This document shows, one piece after another, positions 17,434-24,823 of a stretch of 64,000 bases of DNA. Location: contig NZ_WNKS01000001.1 in the NCBI RefSeq assembly GCF_009720655.1, forward strand, positions 457,972-521,971. Direction: 5' to 3'. The DNA is from Rhodoblastus acidophilus (lineage in GTDB: Bacteria; Pseudomonadota; Alphaproteobacteria; Rhizobiales; Beijerinckiaceae). A model generated the notes under the pieces. The model saw only the letters and a program-made list of their open reading frames with translations. It was not told the DNA's origin and made no database searches. The number at the start of each line of letters is the position of its first letter. The first letter of the stretch is position 1. Both the position numbers and the translations under genes were made by a program.

Positions 17434-18921
17434 ATGGGATGGGGCGCGCGTATGGACTTTGTGACGGAGAGGGTGGCGATCGGCGACGCGTCGGAGGTCG
17501 AAGACATCGATGGATTGCGGCGCCAGCAGATCGGCGCGGTCCTCAGTCTGGCGCGACTGAACCTGTCCCCGCTCCCCGTGCCTCATGCGGCGATCGAGGT
17601 CGTCGACCGGCAGGCCCTTTTGGACGATGACATCCGCGCCGCCACGCAGTTTATCAAGACCCATGCTGACGCCGGGCGGCGCGTGCTCGTTCACTGCTTT
17701 GCCGGCGTTTCGCGTTCGCCCGCGGTGACCCTGTGCTATTTGCATGAGCACATGGGATTTTCCATCGATGAGGCCTTGGCGCGGGTGAAAGCCGCGCGGC
17801 CCCTGGCCGATCCGCATCCGGCCCTGCTGGCGTCGATCCGCGCGCATTACGGCCAGACGGTTGCGCTGACCGTCGACGTCTCCGCGAATGAAAATCCCTA
17901 TGGCCCCTCGCCGCGCATCGTCGAGGCCGTCGTCGCGGCGGCGACGGCGGCGCATCTCTATCCCGATGGCCCCGGCGACGCTCTTCGGGAGGCGCTGGCG
18001 CGCCATCTCGGGGTCGGGACGCAGAACATTGTTCTCGGCAACGGCTCCACGGAAATTTTGGAAATGACCGCGCGGGCGATGCTGGGGCCGGGCAAGGACG
18101 CGATCATAGGCTGGCCGTCGTTTCCGACCTATCGCGCCATGGTGCGCCGGGTCGGCGCCCGCGAAATTTTGGTCCCGCTGGTCGACCACGATTACGATCT
18201 CGACGCCATCGCCGAGCGGATTTCGCCCGACACGGGTCTGGTTGTGCTTGGAAATCCCAACAACCCCACGGGGCGCGCGTTTGGCGCGGCGGCGTTCGCC
18301 CGCTTGCTCGACCGCTTGCCGCCACACGCCGTCCTGTGCCTCGACGAAGCCTATTGCGATTACGCGTCCGCGAAAGACTTTCCGGATTCTCTGGAGGCCG
18401 TGCGGGCGGGGCGCTCCATGGTGGTGGTGCGGACGTTTTCGAAGGCCTATGGCATGGCGGGTCTGCGCATTGGCTATGCCGTGGCGCCGCCTGCGCTGGC
18501 GCGGCGCATCGACAGTTTCAGGCAGAGGTTCAACACCAGCAGCATTGCGCAGGGCGCGGCGCTCGCCGCGCTCGAGGACCGGGACCATGTCGCGCGTTCC
18601 GCCGCCTTGAACGTTTCCGCGCGCGAAAAACTTTGCACGAGACTTTCCGAGCTTGGGCTGGTTTTTGTCAGGAACTCCGACGCCAATTTCGTCATGATCG
18701 ACGTCGCCGACGGCGTCGCCATCGCCGCCGAGCTGAAAAAGTCGGGCGTGCGCGTCAAATCGCTGGAGGCTATCGGGCTTCCGGCTTGCATCCGGGTGAG
18801 CGTGGGGACGCCGGAGCAAAATGCGCGCCTCGTCGACACCCTGGCCTGGTTGCAGCGCCACACCGACGCGGCCGGGGGCGTCGGGCTCAACCTGCAAGCA
18901 CGCGAACTGACCCCCGCATGA
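17434..18921 (+). CDS. Fusion: dual-specificity phosphatase domain + HisC-like PLP aminotransferase
   Basis: The product is 495 aa. Residues about 7-140 form a DSP/PTP-type phosphatase with the P-loop HCFAGVSRS (nucleophile C88, R94) and a candidate general acid in LLDDD (64-66). Residues about 145-485 form a fold-type I aminotransferase of the HisC/CobD group: ANENPYGPSP, NPNNPTG (N274 region), LDEAYCDY (D304) and Schiff-base K337 in FSKAYGMAGLRIGY. Both active sites look intact. HisC enzymes act on phosphorylated amino/keto substrates, so a built-in phosphatase could complete a transamination/dephosphorylation step. The substrate is unknown and no his genes are nearby. ATG 17452 is an alternative start. 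The stop overlaps the LysR start (ATGA). Confidence 0.88.
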   Translation: MGWGARMDFVTERVAIGDASEVEDIDGLRRQQIGAVLSLARLNLSPLPVPHAAIEVVDRQALLDDDIRAATQFIKTHADAGRRVLVHCFAGVSRSPAVTLCYLHEHMGFSIDEALARVKAARPLADPHPALLASIRAHYGQTVALTVDVSANENPYGPSPRIVEAVVAAATAAHLYPDGPGDALREALARHLGVGTQNIVLGNGSTEILEMTARAMLGPGKDAIIGWPSFPTYRAMVRRVGAREILVPLVDHDYDLDAIAERISPDTGLVVLGNPNNPTGRAFGAAAFARLLDRLPPHAVLCLDEAYCDYASAKDFPDSLEAVRAGRSMVVVRTFSKAYGMAGLRIGYAVAPPALARRIDSFRQRFNTSSIAQGAALAALEDRDHVARSAALNVSAREKLCTRLSELGLVFVRNSDANFVMIDVADGVAIAAELKKSGVRVKSLEAIGLPACIRVSVGTPEQNARLVDTLAWLQRHTDAAGGVGLNLQARELTPA

Positions 18922-19892
18922 ATCTGCATCAACTCCGCATCTTCTGCGCCATCGCCCAATCCAAGACGCTGACGCAGGCGGCCAAGCAGATCGGGCTGAC
19001 GCAACCCACGCTGTCGCAGCAATTGTCGAGCCTGGAGGAAAAGGTCGGCACAAAACTGTTCGAGCGCACGCTGAACCAGATGGAGCTGACCGTCGCGGGC
19101 GAATTTTTGCTGCGCCGCGCGCTGCACATTCTCAGCGAGGTCGAGGGCGCCGAGGAACAGTTGCGCGAATTCGCCTCGGGCAAGCGCGGCGTGATCCGCC
19201 TCGCCGGCATCAATTCCATCGTGCGCGCGGTGGCGCCGCAGGCCATTTTGATGCTGCGCGAGCGCCTGCCCGAGGTCGAGTTCGACATTCACGAACTGGC
19301 CCCGACCGAGGTCCTGGACTTGCTCTATGCGCGCCAGATCAACATCGGTCTGGTCGCGGTGGGGTCGCTGCCCAAAAGCAACGTGTCCTTCAAGGAAGTC
19401 CCGGTGGTGACCGATCCCTATGTGCTGGTGACGCCGGCCGGACTCGGCCTCGCGGACCTCGCCGACCCCGACGATCTCGCGCCGGAAAGGCGTGAAATCC
19501 TGAAGAACTGCATCAGTTTCGCCTTCGCCTCGCAATGGTCGCGGCGCCTCGAGAACTGGCGCCACCAGATGTTTCCGGGGCATCGGCAGGTCGCGCAATG
19601 CCGCAGCTACGATGTCGCCCTGAGTTTTGTGCGCGCGGGGATCGGCGTGTGCGTCGCGCCCGCGCTCGCCGTGCATGAGGACGGGCGCAGCCTGGAAGGG
19701 GTGGACCTCTACGCGACAAACCTTCCGGCGCGCCAGACCGTCGCGCTGGTCCCCGCGCAAAGCCTGCGCATCGACCCCTACAAGACGTTTGTCGACGCGC
19801 TCCGCGAGGCCGGGGCGGCGACGCCCCTGCCGCGCATCCTGCCCATGCCGCGCTTCATGACGCGCGCCGCGGAGCTGGCGGAGTTGAGCTGA
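18918..19892 (+). CDS. LysR-type transcriptional regulator
   Basis: The product is 324 aa. The N-terminal winged HTH reads MNLHQLRIFCAIAQSKTLTQ and continues QIGLTQPTLSQQLSSLEEKVG, followed by the linker helix and a periplasmic-binding-type effector domain (about 95-300). Length and layout are typical of the family. It is translationally coupled to the phosphatase-aminotransferase and lies directly before the U32 cluster, whose upstream gap contains a T-N11-A palindrome. It therefore probably controls that cluster in response to a small-molecule effector. This is inference. Confidence 0.95.
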   Translation: MNLHQLRIFCAIAQSKTLTQAAKQIGLTQPTLSQQLSSLEEKVGTKLFERTLNQMELTVAGEFLLRRALHILSEVEGAEEQLREFASGKRGVIRLAGINSIVRAVAPQAILMLRERLPEVEFDIHELAPTEVLDLLYARQINIGLVAVGSLPKSNVSFKEVPVVTDPYVLVTPAGLGLADLADPDDLAPERREILKNCISFAFASQWSRRLENWRHQMFPGHRQVAQCRSYDVALSFVRAGIGVCVAPALAVHEDGRSLEGVDLYATNLPARQTVALVPAQSLRIDPYKTFVDALREAGAATPLPRILPMPRFMTRAAELAELS

Positions 19893-19895
19893 GCT

Positions 19896-19910
19896 ATTGG
19901 AAAGACCAAT
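19896..19910 (+). promoter_or_regulatory. LysR-type binding site (ATTGG-N5-CCAAT)
   Basis: ATTGGAAAGACCAAT is a perfect inverted repeat that contains the T-N11-A pattern (T 19897, A 19909) typical of LysR regulators. It lies between the LysR gene and the first U32 gene, upstream of a candidate promoter, as expected for an activator site. Confidence 0.6.
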
Positions 19911-19922
19911 GGCGCCCATAGA

Positions 19923-19952
19923 TTTACACCGGCGCGAACCGCCGCCTATCAT
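19923..19952 (+). promoter_or_regulatory. Candidate sigma70-type promoter for the U32 operon
   Basis: TTTACA (19923-19928) and TATCAT (19947-19952) are separated by 18 bases, lie 13 bases downstream of the LysR-like site and about 85 bases before the first U32 start. The match is moderate, and the location relative to the operator is what makes it plausible. Confidence 0.4.
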
Positions 19953-20035
19953 CCGTTTATAAAGAAACCGAAACGCAGACGCCCCGCCAAACGAGGCAAG
20001 AACAAAAGCGTTCGGATCAGGGAGTGGACACAAAA

Positions 20036-21043
20036 ATGGTCATGATGATGGCCCCGGGTGGCACCCGGGACATGTGCCGTCTCGTGCTCGACGAGGGCGC
20101 GGACGCGGTTTACGTTGGCGTGGTCGGCTGGAGCCGCCGGGGCGCCGAGCACGAACTTTCCGATGACGATATCCGCCATGTGATCGACGACGCTTCCGCG
20201 CGGGGTCGCGAGGTGCGCATCGTCGTCAACACGCTGCCCAGCTCCACCGAAATCCCCATGTTCGTCGAGCGCATCGCGCAATATGCGGGCTGGGGCGCCA
20301 AGGGGTTCATGATCAGCGATGTCGGCTGCATGCGGCTGGTGCGCGATCTGCTGCCCGAGGTCGCGGTTCACACCAGCGTCGGCTGCGGCGTCACCAATTT
20401 CGAGGACGTCCGCTTCCTGCGCGACAACGGCGCGACCCATGTCGTGCTGCCCTATCGCATGACCGTCAAGGAAATCGCCGAGATCAAGCAAAAGACCGGC
20501 GTCGGCATCGAGGTTTTTCTGTTCAAGACCCCGTCGGGCGGCAAGATTTGTCCCGGCAAATGCATGATGTCCAGCTATTTCAGTTACCGCCGCTGGCTGG
20601 ACGAGACCGGCAAGGACCATTTTTATGGCAGCGCCAGCCGTGGCGGCGATTGCCTGCGCGTGTGCCAGACGGAATGGGATTTTGGTCCCGATGATTCCTT
20701 CATCCGTCACGGCATGACCATCAAGACCAATCCGGCTTTGTGGCTCGACGAACTCCCGGCCTATCTGGCGGCGGGGGTCGATTGTCTCAAAGTGCCGGGA
20801 CGCGACCGCTCCGATCTTTTGGTGCGCGACATCGTGCGTTTCTATCGCCGCGTGCTCGATGTGATCCAGGAAAGCGACCGCCCGGATCTCTCGGGTTTCC
20901 GCGACGAACTGCTGGTCTTCCATCAGCGCTGGAAGGTCGAGCGCGGCATCCGCGACAACCGCCTGATTGGCGAGGCCGAGCGTGAGGCGCGGCGCGTCGA
21001 GCGCGCGCAAGTGTCCGCGAAAAATTTCGAAGTCGTGATCTGA
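20036..21043 (+). CDS. UbiU-like U32 family protein, paralogue A
   Basis: The product is about 335 aa and has the U32 peptidase-like TIM-barrel beginning MAPGGTRDMCRLVLDEGADA. The Fe-S-type cysteine set is C172-x3-C176-x29-C206-x3-C210 within KICPGKCMMSSY and GGDCLRVCQTEW. U32 relatives such as UbiU carry a [4Fe-4S] cluster and act in O2-independent hydroxylation of quinone precursors, while others modify tRNA. The Cys spacing here differs from both. ATG 20036 lies 11 bases after AGGGAG; a GTG at 20024 overlaps that element. The paralogues at 21963 and 23850 share the same signature, so they likely form related or alternative complexes with the UbiV-like protein at 21052. Confidence 0.88.
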   Translation: MVMMMAPGGTRDMCRLVLDEGADAVYVGVVGWSRRGAEHELSDDDIRHVIDDASARGREVRIVVNTLPSSTEIPMFVERIAQYAGWGAKGFMISDVGCMRLVRDLLPEVAVHTSVGCGVTNFEDVRFLRDNGATHVVLPYRMTVKEIAEIKQKTGVGIEVFLFKTPSGGKICPGKCMMSSYFSYRRWLDETGKDHFYGSASRGGDCLRVCQTEWDFGPDDSFIRHGMTIKTNPALWLDELPAYLAAGVDCLKVPGRDRSDLLVRDIVRFYRRVLDVIQESDRPDLSGFRDELLVFHQRWKVERGIRDNRLIGEAEREARRVERAQVSAKNFEVVI

Positions 21044-21051
21044 GGTTTTAC

Positions 21052-21966
21052 ATGTTTGAGCTTTCGACCAATGTGGCGTCGCCGCAGCAGCTTCGCCGTG
21101 GGGATTTTTCCGCCTATGACGCCCTCTATCTCGGCGAATTCTCCTGCCTGAGCTATCCCAACAATTTTTGCGCCCACCCGGAATTTCTGGCGGACGCCGT
21201 GGCGCAGGTTCATGAGATGGGCAAAAAAGCCTATCTGCGTCTGTTCGCGGTGCCGAGCAACCACGACCTGCCCACGGTGCGCAACGTCATCAAAACGGCG
21301 CTTGGCCTGCCGTTTGATGGTTTTGAGGTCCACAATCTCGGCCTGCTGCAAATGCTCAAGGAGATGGGCAACACCAAGCCTATTCATCTCGGCGTGTTCG
21401 GCAATTTGTACACCGACGCCACCGCGCGCGTTGTAAAAGATTACGGCGTCACCCGCGTCTATCCCAATCCGGAACTGAGCCTCGACGAGGCCATTTATAT
21501 CCGCGACAACACGCCGATCGACGTTCTGATTCCCGTGCATGGCAAGATTCCGCTGGTGGTGGCGGAGACCTGTTTTATTCACGAAAACTCCGGCGGACTG
21601 CCCGGCGAGGACTGCAAGTTCAAGTGCTCGCAGGAGCATTGGCTGACCCGCGCCTCCGGCGACTGGTCGCTGAAGGACACGGGTTGCATGACGCTGAGCG
21701 GCGCCGATCTGTGCATGCTCGAACATGTCGACAAACTCGCGGCGGCCAAGCTCAACGCTTTTTACGTGCAGAGCCACGGCGAGAGCCCCGACTATATCGC
21801 CACCGTCGGGCGCATCTACCGCGACGCGTTTTCGCGCGCCTTCGCCGGCGTGGCCGAGGGCGATGTGGGGCCGCAACTGGAGCAGCTCGCGGGGCTCGCC
21901 AAAATGGGCCTGTGCAACGGCTATTACTTTGGCGACGCCGGCCGCCGCTATGTGGGGCGCGCATGA
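21052..21966 (+). CDS. UbiV-like U32 family protein
   Basis: The product is 304 aa. Cysteines are C32 near the N-terminus (LGEFSCLSYP) and C174-x13-C188-x3-C192 (ETCFIHE, then GEDCKFKCSQEHW). This closely parallels E. coli UbiV, whose four Fe-S ligands are one early Cys plus C-x12-C-x3-C. UbiV works as a heterodimer with UbiU in oxygen-independent ubiquinone hydroxylation. It starts 8 bases after paralogue A and its stop overlaps the start of paralogue B (ATGA). Only one UbiV-like but three UbiU-like genes are present, so it may serve as a common partner. No ubiT-like SCP2 gene is nearby, which argues against a plain ubiquinone role. Confidence 0.87.
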   Translation: MFELSTNVASPQQLRRGDFSAYDALYLGEFSCLSYPNNFCAHPEFLADAVAQVHEMGKKAYLRLFAVPSNHDLPTVRNVIKTALGLPFDGFEVHNLGLLQMLKEMGNTKPIHLGVFGNLYTDATARVVKDYGVTRVYPNPELSLDEAIYIRDNTPIDVLIPVHGKIPLVVAETCFIHENSGGLPGEDCKFKCSQEHWLTRASGDWSLKDTGCMTLSGADLCMLEHVDKLAAAKLNAFYVQSHGESPDYIATVGRIYRDAFSRAFAGVAEGDVGPQLEQLAGLAKMGLCNGYYFGDAGRRYVGRA

Positions 21967-22949
21967 GCGCGCCCGCCCTTCTCGCGCCGGGCGGCACGCT
22001 CGAAATGGCGAGGGTCGCCGTCGATGAGGGGGCGGACATCGTCTATGTGGGACCGCTGGGCTGGAGCCGGCGGCCCTACGAATCCGAAATGACGGACGAG
22101 GATATCCGCGCCGCCATCGCTTACGCCCGCGAAAACGGGCGGCAGGTTCGCGTCGTCCTCAACACCTTTCCAAGCCCGTTCGAAATGGACGATTTCGCGC
22201 GGAAGGTGGAGCTTTACGCGGCGTGGGGCGCCTCAGGCTTCATCGTCACCGATCCCGGCGCCATCAGGCTGATCCGGGGCCTCGTTCCCGACACGCTGAT
22301 CCATGTCAGCATCGGCAGCGGCGTCACCAATTCCTGGGACGCGGAATTCTATCGCGAGATCGGCGCGGACGTGATCATCCTGCCCTATCGTTGGGGTGAG
22401 GAGGAAATTGCGGAGACCCGCTGCGTCTCCGGCATCGGCCTCGAAGTGTTTTTGTTTGAGACGGTGCAGACCGGAAAAATCTGCCCGGGCAAATGCATCA
22501 TGTCGAGCTATCTGAAATTCCGCGAATGGCTCGACATCGAGGGCAAGGCGACCTCCGGCAGCGCCAACCGGGGCGCGAAGGAATGCTATCGCGTCTGCCA
22601 GACCAACTGGGAATTTTCATCCGAGGACGACGATCCCGTAAAACTGAAATTGCGGCGCGACGCGCGGTTGATGCTGGAACAATTGCCCGCGTTTATCGAA
22701 CTGGGCGTGGAGTGCTTCAAGATTTCCGGGCGCGAGCGGCCGGTTCCCATGATTCGCGATCTCGTGCGGTTCTATCGCAAGGCGCTCGACGGAATCGCGG
22801 CCGGGCAGACCGACATGTCGGTTTACGTCGATGAACTCGCGACGCTGCGTGAACGCTGGACAGTGGAAAAGCGCAAGCGCGTCAATGTGCTCATGGATCG
22901 CGCCGACCATTACGCTGATGCAGCGCCGACTCTGGCGGTCGCCCAATGA
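21963..22949 (+). CDS. UbiU-like U32 family protein, paralogue B
   Basis: The product is 328 aa, starting LLAPGGTLEMARVAVDEGAD. The cysteines C174-x3-C178-x29-C208-x3-C212 (KICPGKCIMSSY, KECYRVCQTNW) have exactly the spacing of the paralogues at 20036 and 23850. A conserved tail motif CFKISGRERPVPMIRDLVRFYRK-like segment is shared by all three. ATG overlaps the UbiV-like stop and its own TGA overlaps the next ATG. A Fe-S enzyme is likely; the substrate is unknown. Confidence 0.88.
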   Translation: MSAPALLAPGGTLEMARVAVDEGADIVYVGPLGWSRRPYESEMTDEDIRAAIAYARENGRQVRVVLNTFPSPFEMDDFARKVELYAAWGASGFIVTDPGAIRLIRGLVPDTLIHVSIGSGVTNSWDAEFYREIGADVIILPYRWGEEEIAETRCVSGIGLEVFLFETVQTGKICPGKCIMSSYLKFREWLDIEGKATSGSANRGAKECYRVCQTNWEFSSEDDDPVKLKLRRDARLMLEQLPAFIELGVECFKISGRERPVPMIRDLVRFYRKALDGIAAGQTDMSVYVDELATLRERWTVEKRKRVNVLMDRADHYADAAPTLAVAQ

Positions 22950-23827
22950 ATTTTCTGCGCGCTGCTTTCGAATCGAGTGGCAGTCCGTCGTGGGTGATGC
23001 GGGTGATCCGGTCGCAGGGCCTGGACCGCCTCCACGGTTTTGAGCTGGAGTTGGTGCTTGGCGGCGATCTTGGCGACCGCCGCGCGCAGGCCACGCAACA
23101 TGTGCTGGCGCAAGGCCGCGCCGATCTGATCGACACCGACTGGCTGTCCATCGCCCGTAGCAAGGACACGGATGCGCCGCTGACCGCCGTCTTTCCCTAT
23201 GGGAAAATCATGGGCGCCTTGGTGGTCGCCGCGGCATCGGGAATCGACAGCCTGAACGATTTGCGCGGCCGGCGCGTGGGCGTCATCCGGGCTTCAGACA
23301 AGAACTGGCTGGTTGCGCGCGCGGCCTGTCGCAAGCGCCATGGTTTTGATCCGCGGGACGTTGTGCGGCTCGCCGAGGCGCTGTCCAAGACCGAGTTGTT
23401 GCGCAGGCTCGAGGCCGGCGAAGTGGAGGTCGCCACGCTGCCCTGGCATCTGGCCCCGCGCGTCACCGCGAGCGGAAAATTTCGTCAGCTCTGCGACGTG
23501 CTCGACTTGCTGCCCGAGCTCGGCGCGCCGTCGATCCCCACCACCTTTTTTGCGGCGCGGCCTGAATTCGCCGAGACCCATCCAAGACTGATCGCGGGGT
23601 TCATCGCGGCCTATCGCGATGCGGTCGCCCTCATGCGCGCCGACGAACAGGTGTGGCGCGAGGCGGCGGCGCAGCCGGGCGATGACGCGGCCGTGCTCGC
23701 CGCTCTGCGCGCCGCGTGGTTGCGCCGGATTTGCGATGAGTGGCCGGACGACGCGCGCGAAACAAAAAAATTGGACGATTTCTTTGAACGGCTGTCGCGG
23801 GATTCGTTGGTCCCGGAGCACGCATAA
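22946..23827 (+). CDS. NrtA/NMT1-like substrate-binding-domain protein without a signal peptide
   Basis: The product is 293 aa. The two-lobed periplasmic-binding fold of the NitT/TauT (NMT1/THI5-like) group is recognisable: GRADLIDTDWLSIAR, FPYGKIMGALVVAAASGIDS, then LRGRRVGVIRASDKNWLVARA and FFAARPEFAETHPRLIAGFIAAYRDAV. The N-terminus MNFLRAAFESSGSPSWVMRV is not a signal peptide or lipobox, and the start is fixed by an ATGA overlap with paralogue B. No ABC permease or ATPase gene is nearby. It therefore probably works in the cytoplasm, as a sensor or as an enzyme of the THI5-like kind. Its lodging between two U32 genes ties it to that pathway. Confidence 0.75.
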   Translation: MNFLRAAFESSGSPSWVMRVIRSQGLDRLHGFELELVLGGDLGDRRAQATQHVLAQGRADLIDTDWLSIARSKDTDAPLTAVFPYGKIMGALVVAAASGIDSLNDLRGRRVGVIRASDKNWLVARAACRKRHGFDPRDVVRLAEALSKTELLRRLEAGEVEVATLPWHLAPRVTASGKFRQLCDVLDLLPELGAPSIPTTFFAARPEFAETHPRLIAGFIAAYRDAVALMRADEQVWREAAAQPGDDAAVLAALRAAWLRRICDEWPDDARETKKLDDFFERLSRDSLVPEHA

Positions 23828-23849
23828 AGCCGGCGAATGGGGGGAACAA

Positions 23850-24800
23850 ATGGTTGCTTTGATGGGACCGGGCGGCACGTTCGACATGGCGGTGGCCGCC
23901 TTGCAGCGCGGCTGCGATTCCGTCTTCGTCGGACCCAAGGGCTGGAGCCGCCGGCCCGCCTCCGACGAGCTGGAGGAAGAGGAAATTCGCGATCTCATCC
24001 ACTGGGCGAAGCCGCTCGGCAAGGATGTGCGCGTCGCCATCAATGTCATGCCCAACCCGGAGGAAATTCCCGCCTTCCTGCTGAAGGTCGAGCGCTACGC
24101 TCTGTGGGGCGCCGGCGGCGTGATGATCTGCGATCCCGGCTGCATCAAGCTGGTGCGCGAGCGCTGCCCCGACCTCGACATCCACGTCAGCGTCACGGCG
24201 GGCGTGTTCAATTCGCGCGACATCAGTTTTTATCGCGACCTCGGCGCCAACATCGTCGTCATACCCTATCGCTGGGGGACGAATGAGCTGGAGGAGGTCC
24301 GCGACGAGACCGGCGTCAGCCTGGAAGCCTTCATGTTCCAGACGGTGAAGCGCGGCCGCATCTGTCCGGGACGCTGCTATTCCTCCAGCTATTTTCTCAT
24401 CGCGCACGAGCACGATTCGGCGGGCAAGGATCACCATGTCGGCAGCGCCAGCCGGGGCGGCTCCTGCCATCGCATCTGCCGGGCGAAATGGGACCTCGCC
24501 ATCGACGAACAGGAGGTGTCCGGCAATCCCGATTTGAAGGCGTCGCCGGAACTGCTGCTTTGGGAATTGCCGGACTATGTCCGGCTCGGCGTCGACCGCT
24601 TCAAGATTCCCGGACGCGAGCGTTCGGTCAATCTGGTCGCCGACATCTGCGGCTTCTATCGTCGCGCACTCGACCATGTGCTCGCCGGCAACGACGATGT
24701 CTCCGGTTTCGCCGAGGAATGGGACGAAATTCGTGTGCGCTGGACGCGCGAGCGCTGCCGTCGCGACGATGGGCGCATCGCCCATGCGCAGGCCTCCTGA
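23850..24800 (+). CDS. UbiU-like U32 family protein, paralogue C
   Basis: The product is 316 aa, beginning MVALMGPGGTFDMAVAALQR. Cysteines are C172-x3-C176-x29-C206-x3-C210 (RICPGRCYSSSY, GGSCHRICRAKW), with the same spacing as paralogues A and B despite divergent sequence in between. ATG 23850 follows a G-rich ribosome binding site (GGGGGGAA). An open frame extending upstream lies inside the binding-protein gene and is not credible. The extra copy suggests several related hydroxylation-type steps or subunit exchange. Confidence 0.87.
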   Translation: MVALMGPGGTFDMAVAALQRGCDSVFVGPKGWSRRPASDELEEEEIRDLIHWAKPLGKDVRVAINVMPNPEEIPAFLLKVERYALWGAGGVMICDPGCIKLVRERCPDLDIHVSVTAGVFNSRDISFYRDLGANIVVIPYRWGTNELEEVRDETGVSLEAFMFQTVKRGRICPGRCYSSSYFLIAHEHDSAGKDHHVGSASRGGSCHRICRAKWDLAIDEQEVSGNPDLKASPELLLWELPDYVRLGVDRFKIPGRERSVNLVADICGFYRRALDHVLAGNDDVSGFAEEWDEIRVRWTRERCRRDDGRIAHAQAS

Positions 24801-24823
24801 ACCCTCTCGACGGATGCGAACGC

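Noticed and set aside
17434..18921. Ordinary histidine biosynthesis hisC
   Set aside because: There is no his gene nearby and a phosphatase domain is fused at the N-terminus, so a plain HisC label would mislead.
20036..24800. U32 collagenase/peptidase annotation
   Set aside because: Family resemblance and Cys signatures point to Fe-S UbiU/UbiV-type proteins; no protease motif is evident.
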